From contig NC_134570.1 in assembly GCF_050947875.1 (NCBI RefSeq), forward strand, positions 206,542,250-206,606,249: DNA of 64,000 nucleotides, given 5' to 3'. Positions 23,500 to 35,156 of this stretch are shown here, piece by piece. Each line of letters begins with the position of its first letter. Positions within the stretch are counted from its first letter, which is position 1. The position numbers were made by a program, and so were the translations under genes. The notes under the pieces are model-generated. The model made no database searches, was not told where the DNA came from, and saw only the letters and a program-made list of their open reading frames with translations. The stretch is from Dermacentor variabilis (Eukaryota > Arthropoda > Arachnida > Ixodida > Ixodidae).

Positions 23500-24453
23500 T
23501 CACCCAAAAATTAAATATAAGCGTAGCCTTGATTTTTTTCTTAATACAAATCACTGTGAATTGATATGGACAAAACTGACTTACAGCTGAATTGACATAA
23601 TCGTAACAGTTTTATTCTTGGTTGTGTATACCGCTCCCCTACTTCATCGATTCCCGATTTTCTGGGTGAACTCTCCACAGTTTCTAAAAAAATTCAAAAA
23701 ATCAACTTACTTGACGTCGACAACAGAAGTGTAACACCTTACGCAGACTGTCTTGCTGGTTGGGAACTGGAATCATTAATTATCTCTCCTACTAGGTGTT
23801 CTACTCCTGCTACCAACATGCTTCTTGGCCATGCTCTAACTAATATCGCGCCAACTCCAGACTGTAGTGTCATAGATACTCAGATCCCAGACCATTTCCC
23901 AATATTCGTCTCCTTTTAAGCCGAAATACCTCAGTCCTAGCCTAGCTACTTTTCCTCCAATTTTGGCCTAGATAGTTATGTTAACACTATAACAAACACC
24001 GATGGGTCTGTAATGAACTCCCTGCACGATCCCAATCGAGCTCTTGAAAATTTTTCTTCCATCTTTATACAGGCCGTTCGCGCTAATACCACTACGGTCA
24101 GATGCAAAAAAAAAACATCTTAAGTTTCCCGGTAACCCTTGGGTAACGAAAGGTTTACTGACTAGTAGGAGAAAAAAACAAACCTATACAAAAAGACTAA
24201 GAAGAACCCTTTTACTGTACGCACAGCGGCACGCTATAAAAATTTTCGAGACGTTTCGAATAACTTGCGAAAGAAGCCAAACGACCCCACAATGAATTTG
24301 CAAAATACGAGAACAGTAAAAAACAATGGCAACTTCTTAATGCGTTCATGAACTTACCTAAGTCCGGTAATAGTGCTGCTAAAATAAACTACAACAATCA
24401 AACTCATACTGATTCTTCTAGCAAAGCAAATAGTTTCAGTGACTACTTCTATA
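23500..24453 (+). mobile_element. LINE, endonuclease part (split by gypsy copy A)
   Basis: Plus-strand frames read CELIWTKLTYS, then the INLLDVDN block, LESLIISPTRCSTPATNMLL, and IPDHFPIF, which is the end of an APE-type endonuclease. PWVTKGLLTSRRKKQTY follows, the usual link to the RT. Frames are broken by stops. The element continues after the gypsy insertion at 29562. It belongs to the CR1/L2/Jockey-like group; the clade is not resolved. Confidence 0.82.
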
Positions 24454-24457
24454 ATAT

Positions 24458-24621
24458 TGCTACGGGATAGTATTTCCAATGACGAAGAGCCGAGCAGTAA
24501 GAAGACGACGACGGCGATTTGAAGCTAGCGCGGGCTGTTGCCTCTTGGCCAAGCGCAGCGTATTTTCTTATAAATATACTTGTACATATATAGCTTTTCG
24601 TCTGCGTCTTCCTCCGTAACA
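24458..24621 (+). repeat. Left LTR, gypsy copy A
   Basis: 164 bp with TG...CA ends. A candidate primer-binding site begins three bases later (tggtggaggtgg). Confidence 0.92.
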
Positions 24622-24695
24622 TATCTGGTGGAGGTGGACGTTCCCTGTTCCTCGTCACGGAGCTTCGCAGTGGACGGTACGTCGAGCCTTCCTTC

Positions 24696-25944
24696 ATGGC
24701 TCCCGGCGACGACAACCCGACTCCGCGGCTTCGACACCTGCTGCCGCCTCGACGACCTACATCACTCTCCCCGCTCCCCGTGATCCTGGCGTATTCTCGG
24801 GCAAAGATGGGGAAGACGTCGATGACTGGATCAGCCTGTATGAACACGTCAGCCGCAATGACCGGTGGGACCCTACTATTGTGCTCGCCAACGTAGTCTT
24901 TTACCTCGGTGGCACACCTACAGTTTGGTATCGCACGAACGAAGATGAGCTCACCAGTTGGGATTCACTTTAGACACAGCTTCGAGACTTGTTCGACAAC
25001 CCCTATGGTCACCAACTTGCCGCGCAGAAGGCGCTTTCCGGCCGTGTGCAGACGTTAACAGAGCCCTATGTCACGTACATTCAGGACGTCTTGGCTCTGT
25101 GCCGCAAAGTTGACACCCACATGACTGAGTCCGACAAGGTTGCCCACATCCTCAAAGGCATTGCCGATGACGCCTTCAACTTGCTCGTTTGCAACAACGT
25201 AGCGACGCTGGATGCTTTTATAAAGGAGTGCCGCCGTCTGGAACTCGCTAAAAGCCGACGTATTGACCAGCAGTTTGCCCGTCTGCCCAACACCCAGCGA
25301 CATCTTCCTGTGCCGACACTCCTCGTCCCAACAACACTGCCGATGTTACCAGGATCGTCCGGCGTGAGATCGAGGCCGCCTATCCGGCTGCCTTCGACTC
25401 CAGTCCCAACAACACATCTGCAGTCACGGTCTCACTGATCCAGGCAGTTGTCTGCCAAGAGCTCGACAACATGGGTCTTCCCACCATCTGCTCGGCCCAT
25501 CGTCCTGATACCCACACGGCTTCTTCGATTCCGCCCCGTCCCGCATCTTCTTACCCACCACGTTTCCGCAGCCCATCTGAATGGCGCCCTGCTGACGGCA
25601 AGCCCATTTGTTTCCATTGCCATCGAATCGGGCACATTTCTCGGCACTGTCGCAGTCGCTGGAGTTCCCCGACCCGGCCTACTTATACTGCCTACTCTCG
25701 CCCCCCAGGTGGCCCTTCTCGTCCCTATGCCGCACGCTCCGATAACGCCGCCGCTGATTCCCCTGCACCGAACCGCTCCTACTCTCGTTCGCCTTCGCCC
25801 CAACGACGACAATCTCGCTCTCCCCAGCCCCATCGCTCCAATTCGCCGACTCCCTTCAGACGCCGCTCCCAGCCGGAAAACCAGACGATGCAGCGCCTCG
25901 AGGTGACGCTGCATTGCTCCCTACGCCGCCAAATCCTGTCCTGA
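24696..25944 (+). pseudogene. gag of gypsy copy A, broken
   Basis: The start is chosen at 24696 (MAPGDDN), matching copy B. The capsid-like part continues in another frame (VFSGKDGEDVDDWISLYEH, LANVVFYLGGTP), meets a TAG near 24972, and resumes at 24989 (YVTYIQDVLALCRK, HILKGIADDAFNLLV). A further frame holds a CCHC zinc knuckle, CFHCHRIGHISRHC, around 25618-25659, then an Arg/Ser/Pro-rich tail. Confidence 0.85.
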
Positions 25945-26951
25945 CGTTGCCCACTCATCTGAACCTTCTTGACGTGCAAGTCGACGGTGTTTCTGTGTCT
26001 GCACTCATAGACACTGGGGCGCATTTGTCGGTAATGAGCGCTGACCTTCGTAACCGGCTCAAGAAAATTGTCACGCCCGCCACGACGCCTGTTGTCGATG
26101 TCGCCGATGGCGGAACAGCCCCCGTAATTGGTATGTGTTCCGCCCGCGTCTCCTTCGCCAATCGTTCAACAAGCGTGCTATTCACAGTCATCGCTCACTG
26201 TCCCCACGAAATCATCCTCGGTTTAGACTTCCTCTCCGCACATTCTGCTCTCATCGATTGCTCCGCCAGTACTCTCCGCCTCGACCTGCCTGTTCTGGAT
26301 CCCGCTGAACAACACCCTACTCGCCTCAGTTCCGTCGACTTCGTCCGCTTGCCACCTTCGGCACTGACTTACGTCGACTTCGTGTCATCCCCACCAGTCC
26401 CCGACGGTCACTACATCGCGGCTCCTATGCAAGACGTCCTCCTTACACACGGGATCACAGTACCTCATAGAGTTTTATCTATTACTGCGAATTGCGTCTG
26501 CCTTCCAGTGGTCAATTTTGGCTTGACGACACAAGTGCTGCCACGCGGGATGTCTCTGGTCCAACTTTGCTCATTCGAGGATCACTCTGTAGCATCGATT
26601 TCAGTAGACGACCATTCAGCCGATCCTCCTCTACCATCGCAGTCGGCAACTTGTACCATCGCCAACTTACAGAAAATGATTGCACCCGACATGCCCTCCG
26701 AGCACGTTCGTGCGCTCTACCGCGTGCTGATTTCCTACCAAGATATTTTTGACTTGAACGATCGTCCTTTGGCCCAAACAACAGCTGTTAACCATCGCTA
26801 TAATACCGGCGATGCCCCTCCTATCCATCGCCGCCCATATCGAGTATCGCCTGCTGAGCGTCAAGTTATTCACACCGAAGTTCCAAAATGCTTGCCAAGA
26901 ACATTATTGAACCATCATGTAGTCCATGGGCGTCAGCTGTTGTGCTGGTAA
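25914..26951 (+). pseudogene. Protease and pre-RT region, gypsy copy A
   Basis: A 345-codon frame. The aspartic protease has the active site ALIDTGAHLSVM near residue 35 and the ILGLDFLSAHSALIDC flap-end region. It runs through the connector to RPYRVSPAERQVIHTEV, then loses frame by one base before the RT (gttccaaaatg here, gttcgcaaaatg in copy B). Confidence 0.9.
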
Positions 26952-28792
26952 AAAGGAAGGATGGCTCGTGGCGCTTTTGCGTGGATTATCGGAACCTTAA
27001 CAAGGTTACCAAAAAGGACGTGTATCCCCTACCTCGGATTGATGACGCCCTTGACTGCCTCCATGGTGCTCGCTATTTGTCCTCTATTGACCTTCGCTCC
27101 GGCTATTGGCAGATTACCGTGGACGATCTCCACCGCGACAAGAGTGCCTTTGCAACACACGACGGTCTTTATCAATTCAAAGTGATGCTGTTCGGTCTAT
27201 GTAACACTCCTGCCACTATAGAACGCATGATGGACTCCCTTCTTCATGTTTTCAAATGGTCCACGTGCATGGGATACTTGGGCGACGCTATAGTATTCTC
27301 CCCAACATTCGCTACGCACCTCGAGCGCCTCTCAGCAGTCGTGGACGTTTTTCGTCGCGCCGGTCTTCAACTGAACGCATCGAAGTGCCAATTCGGCCGT
27401 CGCCAGATTGCCGTCCTTGGACATCTCGTTGACGCGAACGGAGTGCAACCGGACCCAGGCAAGATCCATGCTGTTACGCCCTTCGCTGTTCCAAAGTGTG
27501 TCAAGGATGTGCGCAGCTTCATCGGCCTTTGCTCGTACTTCCGCCGTTTCGTGAAAAATTTCGCGGCCATAGCACGACCACTAACCGAGCTTTTGAAAAA
27601 AGACGCCCCTTTCCAGTGGGGCGATAACGAGGCCTCTGCGTTCTCGCTTCTAATCGACCTTTTCACAACGCCTCCCGTTCTGGCCCATTTCGATCCTTCT
27701 GCGCCTATCGAAGTCCGCACTGCTGCCAGCGGTCACGGAATTGGCGCAGTACTGGCACAACGCCAAGGTGGCCACGACCGTGTTATCCCTTACGCCAGCA
27801 GGCTCCTCTCATCCGCGGAGCGCAACTATTCCATCACTGAGCGTGAGTGTCTGGCCCTAGTTTGGGCGGTTGCGAAGTTCCGCCCATACTTATATGGCCG
27901 AAACTTTTCCGTTGTCACCGACCATCACGCGCTTTGCTTGTTATGCTCATTGAAAGACCCTACAGGAAGACTTGGTCGCTGGGCCTTACGCCTCCAAGAA
28001 TATTCGTTGTCTGTCACCTACAAATCTGGCCGACTACACAAAGACGCTGACTGCCTGTCTCGCTACCCGGTAGACGAGCCTGACGACGCCGCCAGTAGTA
28101 CCGCCAATGGCATTTTCTCTGTGTCTGCCTTCGCTAACATCGCCGATGAGCAGTACCGAGACCTATCGCTGCGAGTACTCATCGAGCGTCTGCGCTCTAC
28201 ACCTACCGACGCATCCGTTCGCCGATATGTCCTCCAGGGCGGCATTCTGTACCGAAGGAACTTTCTCCCTGATGGCCCTGATCTTCTTCTTGTCGTGCCG
28301 AAACATCTACGACAACCGGTGCTCTTTGAGATGCATGACGTGCCCACTGCAGGACATCTTGGGGTAACCCGCACGTACGACCGCGTCCGCCGCCCCTTCT
28401 ATTGGCCTGGTGCCGCTCGCTCCGTCCGACGCTATGTTGCTGCCTGTGATCCCTGCCAGTGTCGGAAAACACCTCAGGTGCTACCTTCCGGTTATTTACA
28501 ACCGATCACCGTCCCTGTGGAACCGTTCTTTCGTGTTGGATTAGACCTCCTCGGTCCCTTTCCCACGTCAACCTTCGGGGAAAAATGGGTAGGCGTCGCA
28601 ACTGATTACGCCACCCGATACGCTATCACGCGAGCTGTCCCTACCAGTTGCGCCACTGACGTCGCGGACTTTCTCTTGCGTGACATTATCTTCATGGTGC
28701 CTCGCGACAGCTGCTTAATGACCATGGTCGTAACTTCCTCTCGAAAGTTATCGCCGACATTGTGCGTTCCTGCTCTATTCAACACAAGCTGA
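26888..28792 (+). pseudogene. RT, RNase H and integrase (N part), gypsy copy A
   Basis: A 634-codon frame. RT motifs are WRFCVDYRNLNKVTKKDVYP and LSSIDLRSGYWQI. The catalytic YxDD box reads YLGD, so one of the paired aspartates is lost. RNase H starts EVRTAASGHGIG where TDASG is expected, losing its first catalytic Asp as well. The integrase HHCC zinc site is intact (HDVPTAGH...CDPCQ), followed by the DLLGPFP core start. The frame shifts at about 28695. Confidence 0.92.
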
Positions 28793-29397
28793 CTACCTCA
28801 TACCATGCTCAAACCAATGGCCTGACAGAGCGGTTAAACCGTACTCTTACCGACATGCTGTCCAAGTACGTTTCGAAGGACCACCACGACTGGGACGCTA
28901 CCCTTCCTTATGTCACATTTGCTTATAATACTTCCCGGCACGACACCGCCGGATTTTCTCCGTTTTATCTAGTCTACGGTCGCGAACCGACCTTGCCCCT
29001 TGACACGCTACTTCCTCCTGCTGCGATCTCAACCACCGAGTATGCGCGCGACGCCATCGCCCTCGCCGTCCATGCACGCCAGCTTGCCCGTGCTCGACTG
29101 ACGGACTCGCAAACCACGCAGCAGCCTCAGTACAACGCCCGCCACCGTGAAGCACAGTTTCCGCCTGGTGCACTCGTGCTCCTGTGGTCGCCCTCGCGTC
29201 ACGTCGGACTTTCCGAAAAGCTCCTTTCGCGATACGCAGGACCCTACTGCGTGCTGCGCCAGGTGACGACTGTGACTTACGAAATTGCTCCTGTGAGCGC
29301 AACCTCGTCATCTACTCTGGCATCTACTGATGTCGTACACTGCTTCAGACTCCGGCCTTTAGTCGCTCCGGGACGGTGCTTTTGCCGCCGGGGTTAG
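28762..29397 (+). pseudogene. Integrase C part, gypsy copy A
   Basis: A 211-codon frame with the rest of the integrase core (HKLTTSYHAQTNGLTERLNR with its catalytic Glu, then NTSRHDTAGFSPFYLVYGRE) and a C-terminal region (GALVLLWSPSRHVGLSEKL). It stops just before the right LTR. It is joined to the upstream frame only by a frameshift. Confidence 0.9.
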
Positions 29398-29557
29398 TGC
29401 TACGGGATAGTAATTTCAATGACGAAGAGCCGAGCAGTAAGAAGACGACGACGACGATTTGAAGCTAGCGCGGGCTGTTGCCTCTTGGCCAAGCGCAGCG
29501 TATTTTCTTGTAAATATACTTGTAGATAGCTTTTCGTCTGCGTCTTCCTCCGTAACA
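29398..29557 (+). repeat. Right LTR, gypsy copy A
   Basis: 160 bp with TG...CA ends. No strong polypurine tract precedes it (gccgccggggttag). Confidence 0.92.
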
Positions 29558-29561
29558 ATAT

Positions 29562-31431
29562 ATACAGCAATCGTCATATGACTACTACTTTATCCCATTT
29601 ATCGTTGCAGTCATTTTTCTTTCTCTTTCCCGCAACTGCAGATGTGGTATGTTCCATGGTATTAGCTCTAAAGAATACTAGCCCTGGCTTAGATAATATT
29701 TCTGTACTTCATCTAAAACTTGTTGCACCGCTTATTTCTGATACACTTTGTATTATAATTATTAATATTTTTAAATGTGGCACTTTTCCCACATTGCTTA
29801 AAAGACCTAAGATTATTCCTGTAGATAAGAAAGGTGATAAAACGGAGGTGGTTAACTATCGTGGTATCTGTATTCTATCGTCGATTAGTAAAGTTGCGGA
29901 GAAGTTATTTTGTAAGCGCGTAAATAATTATTTAAAAAATTTATTTTGTTGCAATCTTCTCAATTTGGTTTTCCGCTGGCAGTACGACTAAATGAGCTTT
30001 AATATCCCTAACCGACTACATTCGTCACTGGAATGATACAGGTTAGATCGGTGGCTGGGTATTCTTGGACTTCACTAAAGCTTTTGATACAATTAATGGT
30101 AAGATATTTTTACTAAGCTAGAAGCCCTGGGAATTACCGGTCCAGTACTAAAACTTCTAAAGAGTTACCTACATGACAGAGAACAAACAGTTTCTTTTGG
30201 AAGTGCTTATTCTGATACTAAAGTTATTAACCAAGGTGTACCACAAGGTTCCGTACTAGGTCCCTTATTATGCTCTATATATATTAATGATTTACCCACT
30301 TGTCTTAAGTCGGCACATTGTGTACTACACGCAGGCGATACTACTATCTCGTTGCGTGACAATTTTTAACAACCTTAATCCTTAAACTATACAATGGGCT
30401 TGAGCACCATATTGCTGCCTGGTGTTCGTTTAAACATTTAATTATCAATCCTTCAAAAACTCAATTCACGATTTTCCGTTCTAGCCAAGCAATACTACCT
30501 GGCTTGCCTGAGATAACGCTAGATGGTCATCACATTTCCGTCTCCGACTGTGTATCCTTCCTGGGCATCAAATTAGATTGTAACCTAAATTTTTCTCAAC
30601 ACATTGTTTTCATTAAGCAAAAGTGTACCATCGGTATTAGAGCTTTAATCAAATAAAAAACATACTTCTCTAAATACGCATTATTAGAATTATACTTTGC
30701 CTTCATTCCCAGTCACATTAATTAAGACATTGTTTCCTGGGGAAACACATATAACTGTCATATATCGTCTATTCAGCACTTTCAAAACCAAGCAATACGC
30801 ATTATCACTAGCAGTGGGTTTTTCACGAGTGCTACTCCTCTACTTCGTTAAAATAACATCCTTATTGTAACGAACTTGTTCAACTATCATCTAATAATTA
30901 TGTTTTATAGGTTACTTACTCAACAGCTCTCATACCAATTCATTAATTACAGGCACCTCATTAATAACAATAATACCAGGTTTGCACGTAACTCCAATTT
31001 TCTAATACCTATGTTTCATTCTAACTATGGAAAAATAACATCATCATTCGCTGCTATAAAACTGTGGAATGGTTTGCCCGTCAGCATTAAATCTTCAACC
31101 TTTCATAGATTTAGTCATGCCCTTAAGCTGTTTCATATCTGTAACTAAGTTTACGCCATTCATTAAGCTACATTTGCCATTTGCATATATTGACAGTTTT
31201 TTGTATGAACTAAAGGCTTGTATACATAAAATTTGTTTTCGTTTATTCTATTTTTCTATGTTGTATTTTCACGATTGTGTTTGTTTCTTTTGGCTAGCTT
31301 GCTCTTCTTTAATACATCTCTACATTGTTATTAATAAATGAGGATCCCATTGCAGTCTTGGTACCCTCGTCTGTATATTGTGTTTTACCCATTCATTGTA
31401 TATAAAGAATGATAAACTGAAACTGAAACTG
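29562..31431 (+). mobile_element. LINE, RT part (continuation after gypsy copy A)
   Basis: RT frame at 29578-29991 with SPGLDNISVLHLKLV, KRPKIIPVDKKGDKTEVVNY and RGICILSSISKVAEKLF. FLDFTKAFDTIN and QGVPQGSVLGPLLCSIYIND follow in other frames. The active site reads LHAGDTT instead of YADD, so it is dead. The C-terminal frame is 30876-31148 (KLWNGLPVSIKS). It ends with a polyadenylation-like aataaatgagg and a short (gaaact)n tail at about 31414-31431. Confidence 0.85.
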
Positions 31432-32150
31432 ATCAATCTATAAAAGCCGACTCTTGCACTTGTTCTTTAATGCACTCATTTGCGGAGTTTAACAACCCGT
31501 CATGCGGCAAGCAGTAATTCAAATCTTGGATATCCATACTAAAAGCTGTGCAATCACCAAGCTTTTCTCTGTCAAAAACTGAACTAATGCCTGAGAATTA
31601 CGCAAGCTAAAGGGGTCTGAAAAGGCTAGTCAAGCTAAGCAGTTCTGCAGGTTACTAGCCACACAGATCTGCCATGTCCCTTTCTCTGGCACTATAGCAC
31701 GAAAAGGAATCTATAGCTTATGGGTCTTCACCGTGAAAAAACAGTTCTAAGCTGAGCGATTTTGCTTGCTTGACATTAAAGAGAATCCTATCTAGATTAT
31801 GTCTTGACAGGAGGTCGATCACACGTTGCTTAATTGCCGAATGCTTGAGGTTTACTGACTGAAAATTATTTTCTCTAGCTGATATTGTTTTTACTGAAAA
31901 CGTGTTTTCTGGTATAATTACGAAATAACCTTCCTTGTCTGACATTACTGGTCTATGTTTATGCTCCACAATTAATTAACCAATAGTCAGACAGGGTCAG
32001 ACGTCTTAATATGAATATTCGACTGTTTAATGCTTGCAATGCACTCTGAAATACAGCGCGAGCGCTCTTCTTTCGGGAAAAACCTGGTTATGCAGTGCGG
32101 TAGACTGAAAACGTCAACGGGTTTTATGTTAGGCTTAAAACAGTGTTTAG
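31432..32150 (-). mobile_element. Penelope-like element, inverted 5' part
   Basis: Minus-strand sequence includes FFPKEERSRCISECIASIKQ, then MSDKEGYFVIIPENTFSVK and SAIKQRVIDLL at 31718-31969, typical of the N-terminal region of Penelope RTs. Further RT sequence runs toward 31440 (KGTWQICVASNLQNCL, FLTEKSLVIAQLLVWI). Stops interrupt the frame. Confidence 0.7.
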
Positions 32151-32565
32151 GACGTAAAGCTTCTAATCTTTCATTACACTGCCAAGACTGCCAAGATTTT
32201 AACTGCACGCCTGAGTTAGCTGAATGCGCGATGTTGTACATGCACAGAAATGAAGATACGAGTCTTATGGTCGAGGCATGGCATATCAATAACGGTGGAA
32301 GTGCGTGCGTGAGTCAGCCTTCGAATACCTTACATAAGGAAGAGATCAAATGGCTTAACAGTTACCTCTCACGTAGACCAGCACGTGTACCCGATTGACA
32401 CGTAGTGCTACCATTCGAGAGCATGCGCAGGTGAGTTATGTGCCTTCTTTCTTTTTTCGCCTCAGTGCTTCCTTCAGTTGAAAGTCGGCGTTGGTGCTGT
32501 CCACTTCTCTTCTCTGGTGTCCGCGTCTGCACGTCTTACCCCTTTTTACATTATGAATCTTGGCA
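32151..32565 (+). mobile_element. Penelope-like element, 3' part (GIY-YIG C-term)
   Basis: The plus frame ending at 32398 reads SNLSLHCQDCQDFNCTPELA, EAWHINNGGSACVSQPS and LHKEEIKWLNS, the same C-terminal domain as at 21451-21750. The 3' flank (gagcatgcgcaggtgagtta, tcttacccctttt) also matches that copy in reverse. It is opposite in orientation to the adjoining 5' part. Confidence 0.82.
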
Positions 32566-34522
32566 TTATGAATCCTTACCAAATAGCTAAGCTTTCTGTC
32601 GTTATGAGCGAAAAAGATTCGTGCCCCTCGGGAGTTGCTTGAGATTAATTCTGCACACATCGGGATAATGAACCTCAAAAGCCTGCCGGGTTTAAATATT
32701 CGTATTTACGTGCAAGTTGAATGAAACATTCGGTTGAAAAGAGTGTTTAGACCATGACATCAAAACTAACATCAGGCTTTTTAACGCGCAAGCCGAACTT
32801 CACCGACAATACCGATGAATGCAGAAAAATAATTTCCAACGTGCTTTACGGCACCCTTAGCGCCTTACCACTGACGCAAGGGTTTTTTCAATGACAGGAA
32901 CAATGTTTTGGTTTATATAGCAAAGAGAATAATAAGCCGATACACCTGTGTGATACAGGCCCCTCACTCCGAGAAAAGTTCACTGCTTTACGCTGTTGCC
33001 CACTTAAGCTCGTCAAGTAAAGGACTGAGAGCTTACAATCAAAAACCCCACAAATAGGCCTTGCCACAACTGACTTTACATATGCCTTTCTTTCAGTCAT
33101 TCTAACATAACTTGTTATGTTTTGGATAGTTGATTTCCTCCCCCTAAGCATAGATACAATTTCTTCTGCGTTGCCAAAACACGGAAAATTACAGTGCAAA
33201 GGAGCTGTTGGTATACTGACAGGGCAAGTCAGAACAAAGCTTGATTTTTAAGAATCGGTGCAGTGGACGTATAGCCGACAATCGTTAGAGATGTCAGTGC
33301 ACGCCGCTTTCGAAACAAATAGTTTGCGAAAAAATCCGATGAAAAATCAGAGAAATAAATAACAGAACGTTATCAAATCAGGCAGGGGACAAAAGTGTTA
33401 GTGTAGCTCCCTTTGCCCCGAAGATAAAGGAGTTAATTTTATACAAGGTAATACTTAGCTGATGGCGGAAGTGATGGTTATGACGTGTGCATATATAAAA
33501 CCACAATCTCTGCCTAGACAAAATGGCAGTTGGAAGTAGCGTATCGTCCTGTCTGCTCAAGTTGTTTATGTGTCTGCGTGCTTCATTGCTTTCGGGTTAA
33601 AAAATCCGAGGACACCTAAGCATTCCTTATGAGTTGTTATTGCGAAAGCATAAATGCCGAATTGAACGCCGCTGCGCCGTCCTTCTCGTTTTGTGCTAAA
33701 GCGGTACGTGCTGGCTGAGCCAGCAGGCTGCAGCTGCCGCTTGCGGTGCAAACGCCGCATGCCGACGGCGTCCTGCGCGTCGAGAGACCGAGGAAGCCGC
33801 ATTGGCCACCAGCATCTAAGCCCAGTAGGGGTGAGGGGGAGACATACGGACCGCGCTCCGGCTTTCGAGTGTGAGGGAGATGTGGCGCCGCGGCAGTGTC
33901 TCTCTCTCCTCATGCGACACTTGGCGAGCTAGCGTTGCAGCAGGCGTTCCCTTTCGCCCGCTCTGCGGCGTCGAGGAGCATTCGTGACGTGGCGTCGCAG
34001 CGAATGGCAATGCGGATTTAGGTGCCGTTTCGATGCCGCAGGTGACAGACGCAGGCTCTTTCGCTCAAGCCGTTTGACACTTTCGCATCAGTGACATGAG
34101 TCTCTACAAGTACCGACTTGCCCATGCCAAGATACTGCTCAAGAGAAACTTCACTTCGTGGTACGAACATTTTTAACACATTGCTTGAACATTACTCTTC
34201 ACTTTGAAGCAATGGTAATAAGGCAATTCTTGGGTTCTTTCATGCACGCCGCTTGAGTTTCGTTGACTGGTTTTACGGGTTGTATACAAAACCTAACTTT
34301 TACCCGATTATTTATTGTTGCAACTCTATCTTTCTGCAAAACCTACGTTTATTGTTCTTTTACAATATATGTTAATGCTCACATTTCTTGTACATTATGT
34401 TCTTAGTTTTCCATTTAATGAATGGCGAAGAATAAAACGAACGAAGAAGTTGACGGTCGGGTTTGCACATACATAGGGCTCTATTTCTGGGCTGTTGGAA
34501 GCAGAAAAATTGAAGTACTCAC
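32566..34522. other. Intronic, unassigned, with GC-rich patch
   Basis: No element was recognised. 33660-34060 is GC-rich with several short frames and no domain. Confidence 0.4.
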
Positions 34523-34565
34523 ACCGCAGTCATTGGCACCGTCACCGCACATTGCGACCGCATAT
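34523..34565 (-). CDS. ATP13A: ATP13A microexon g (GDGANDCG)
   Basis: The exon has only 43 nt, with acceptor tttttcag and donor GGT|GTGAGT. One base completes a Gly codon and 14 codons follow, giving YAVAMCGDGANDCG. This is the Mg2+-binding GDGxND motif that all P-type ATPases need. It sits 6.7 kb from exon f and 13.4 kb from exon h. The phase fits on both sides, so it is very unlikely to be chance. Confidence 0.95.
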
Positions 34566-35156
34566 CTGAAAAATGGAATGGTGAAACATTCGTTGGCCGA
34601 CACATTCTTCCCCGTAATTGTATAGAAAGTGCTTCCGGATGTATTACATAAAACGGCTCGATTAGATCCATATCCTGCAATGATCGAATTACGGATAATC
34701 GTCGCTCGATGGAGTCACTGTCACTGTACTTCAATCACGCTCCGCGCTCGCTAGAGCTAAATTAGTGCGATTAGTCTTCGTAGGTTACTTCACGCAGTTT
34801 CCTTGGTCTATCTGCTTCTCGAACCACTTGCCGGGCAACTTCGATCGCTGGATAGTCCATAGTCTAACAGAGAGAAAATTGATCTGCTGTTCTGAAGAAA
34901 GTGGGTTTGAAACCAACCACCAGAGAGAGAGAGAGAGAGGGCTCTTTATTAGAAAAAACAGAATTTTGCCGGCGCGTATATAACCGCTGGTATGCTACTC
35001 TGTATAGGGATGGGGAATGGGAATAAAATATTCCAGGAGAGAGAGGGATAAAAAGAGGATAAAAATAAATATGAAACGTGCGAGTGGACCTGATACTAAT
35101 ATTTACAGGTGACATGGCGGGTAAATTTAGGCTTTTGTATAGGAAGTATGCAATTT

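Larger units (their letters stand above)
24454..29561 (+). mobile_element. Ty3/gypsy LTR retrotransposon, copy A
   Basis: Complete structure: target duplication ATAT at 24454-24457 and 29558-29561, LTRs of 164 and 160 bp, and gag, protease, RT, RNase H and integrase in order. LTRs start TGCTACGG and end CCGTAACA. They differ from each other by about five substitutions and a 4-bp indel by eye, so the insertion is fairly old. It sits inside a LINE between its endonuclease and RT, on the strand opposite to the ATPase gene. Confidence 0.95.

Noticed and set aside
25432..25914. 160-codon minus ORF
   Set aside because: A shadow of the gypsy gag region; it has no domain.
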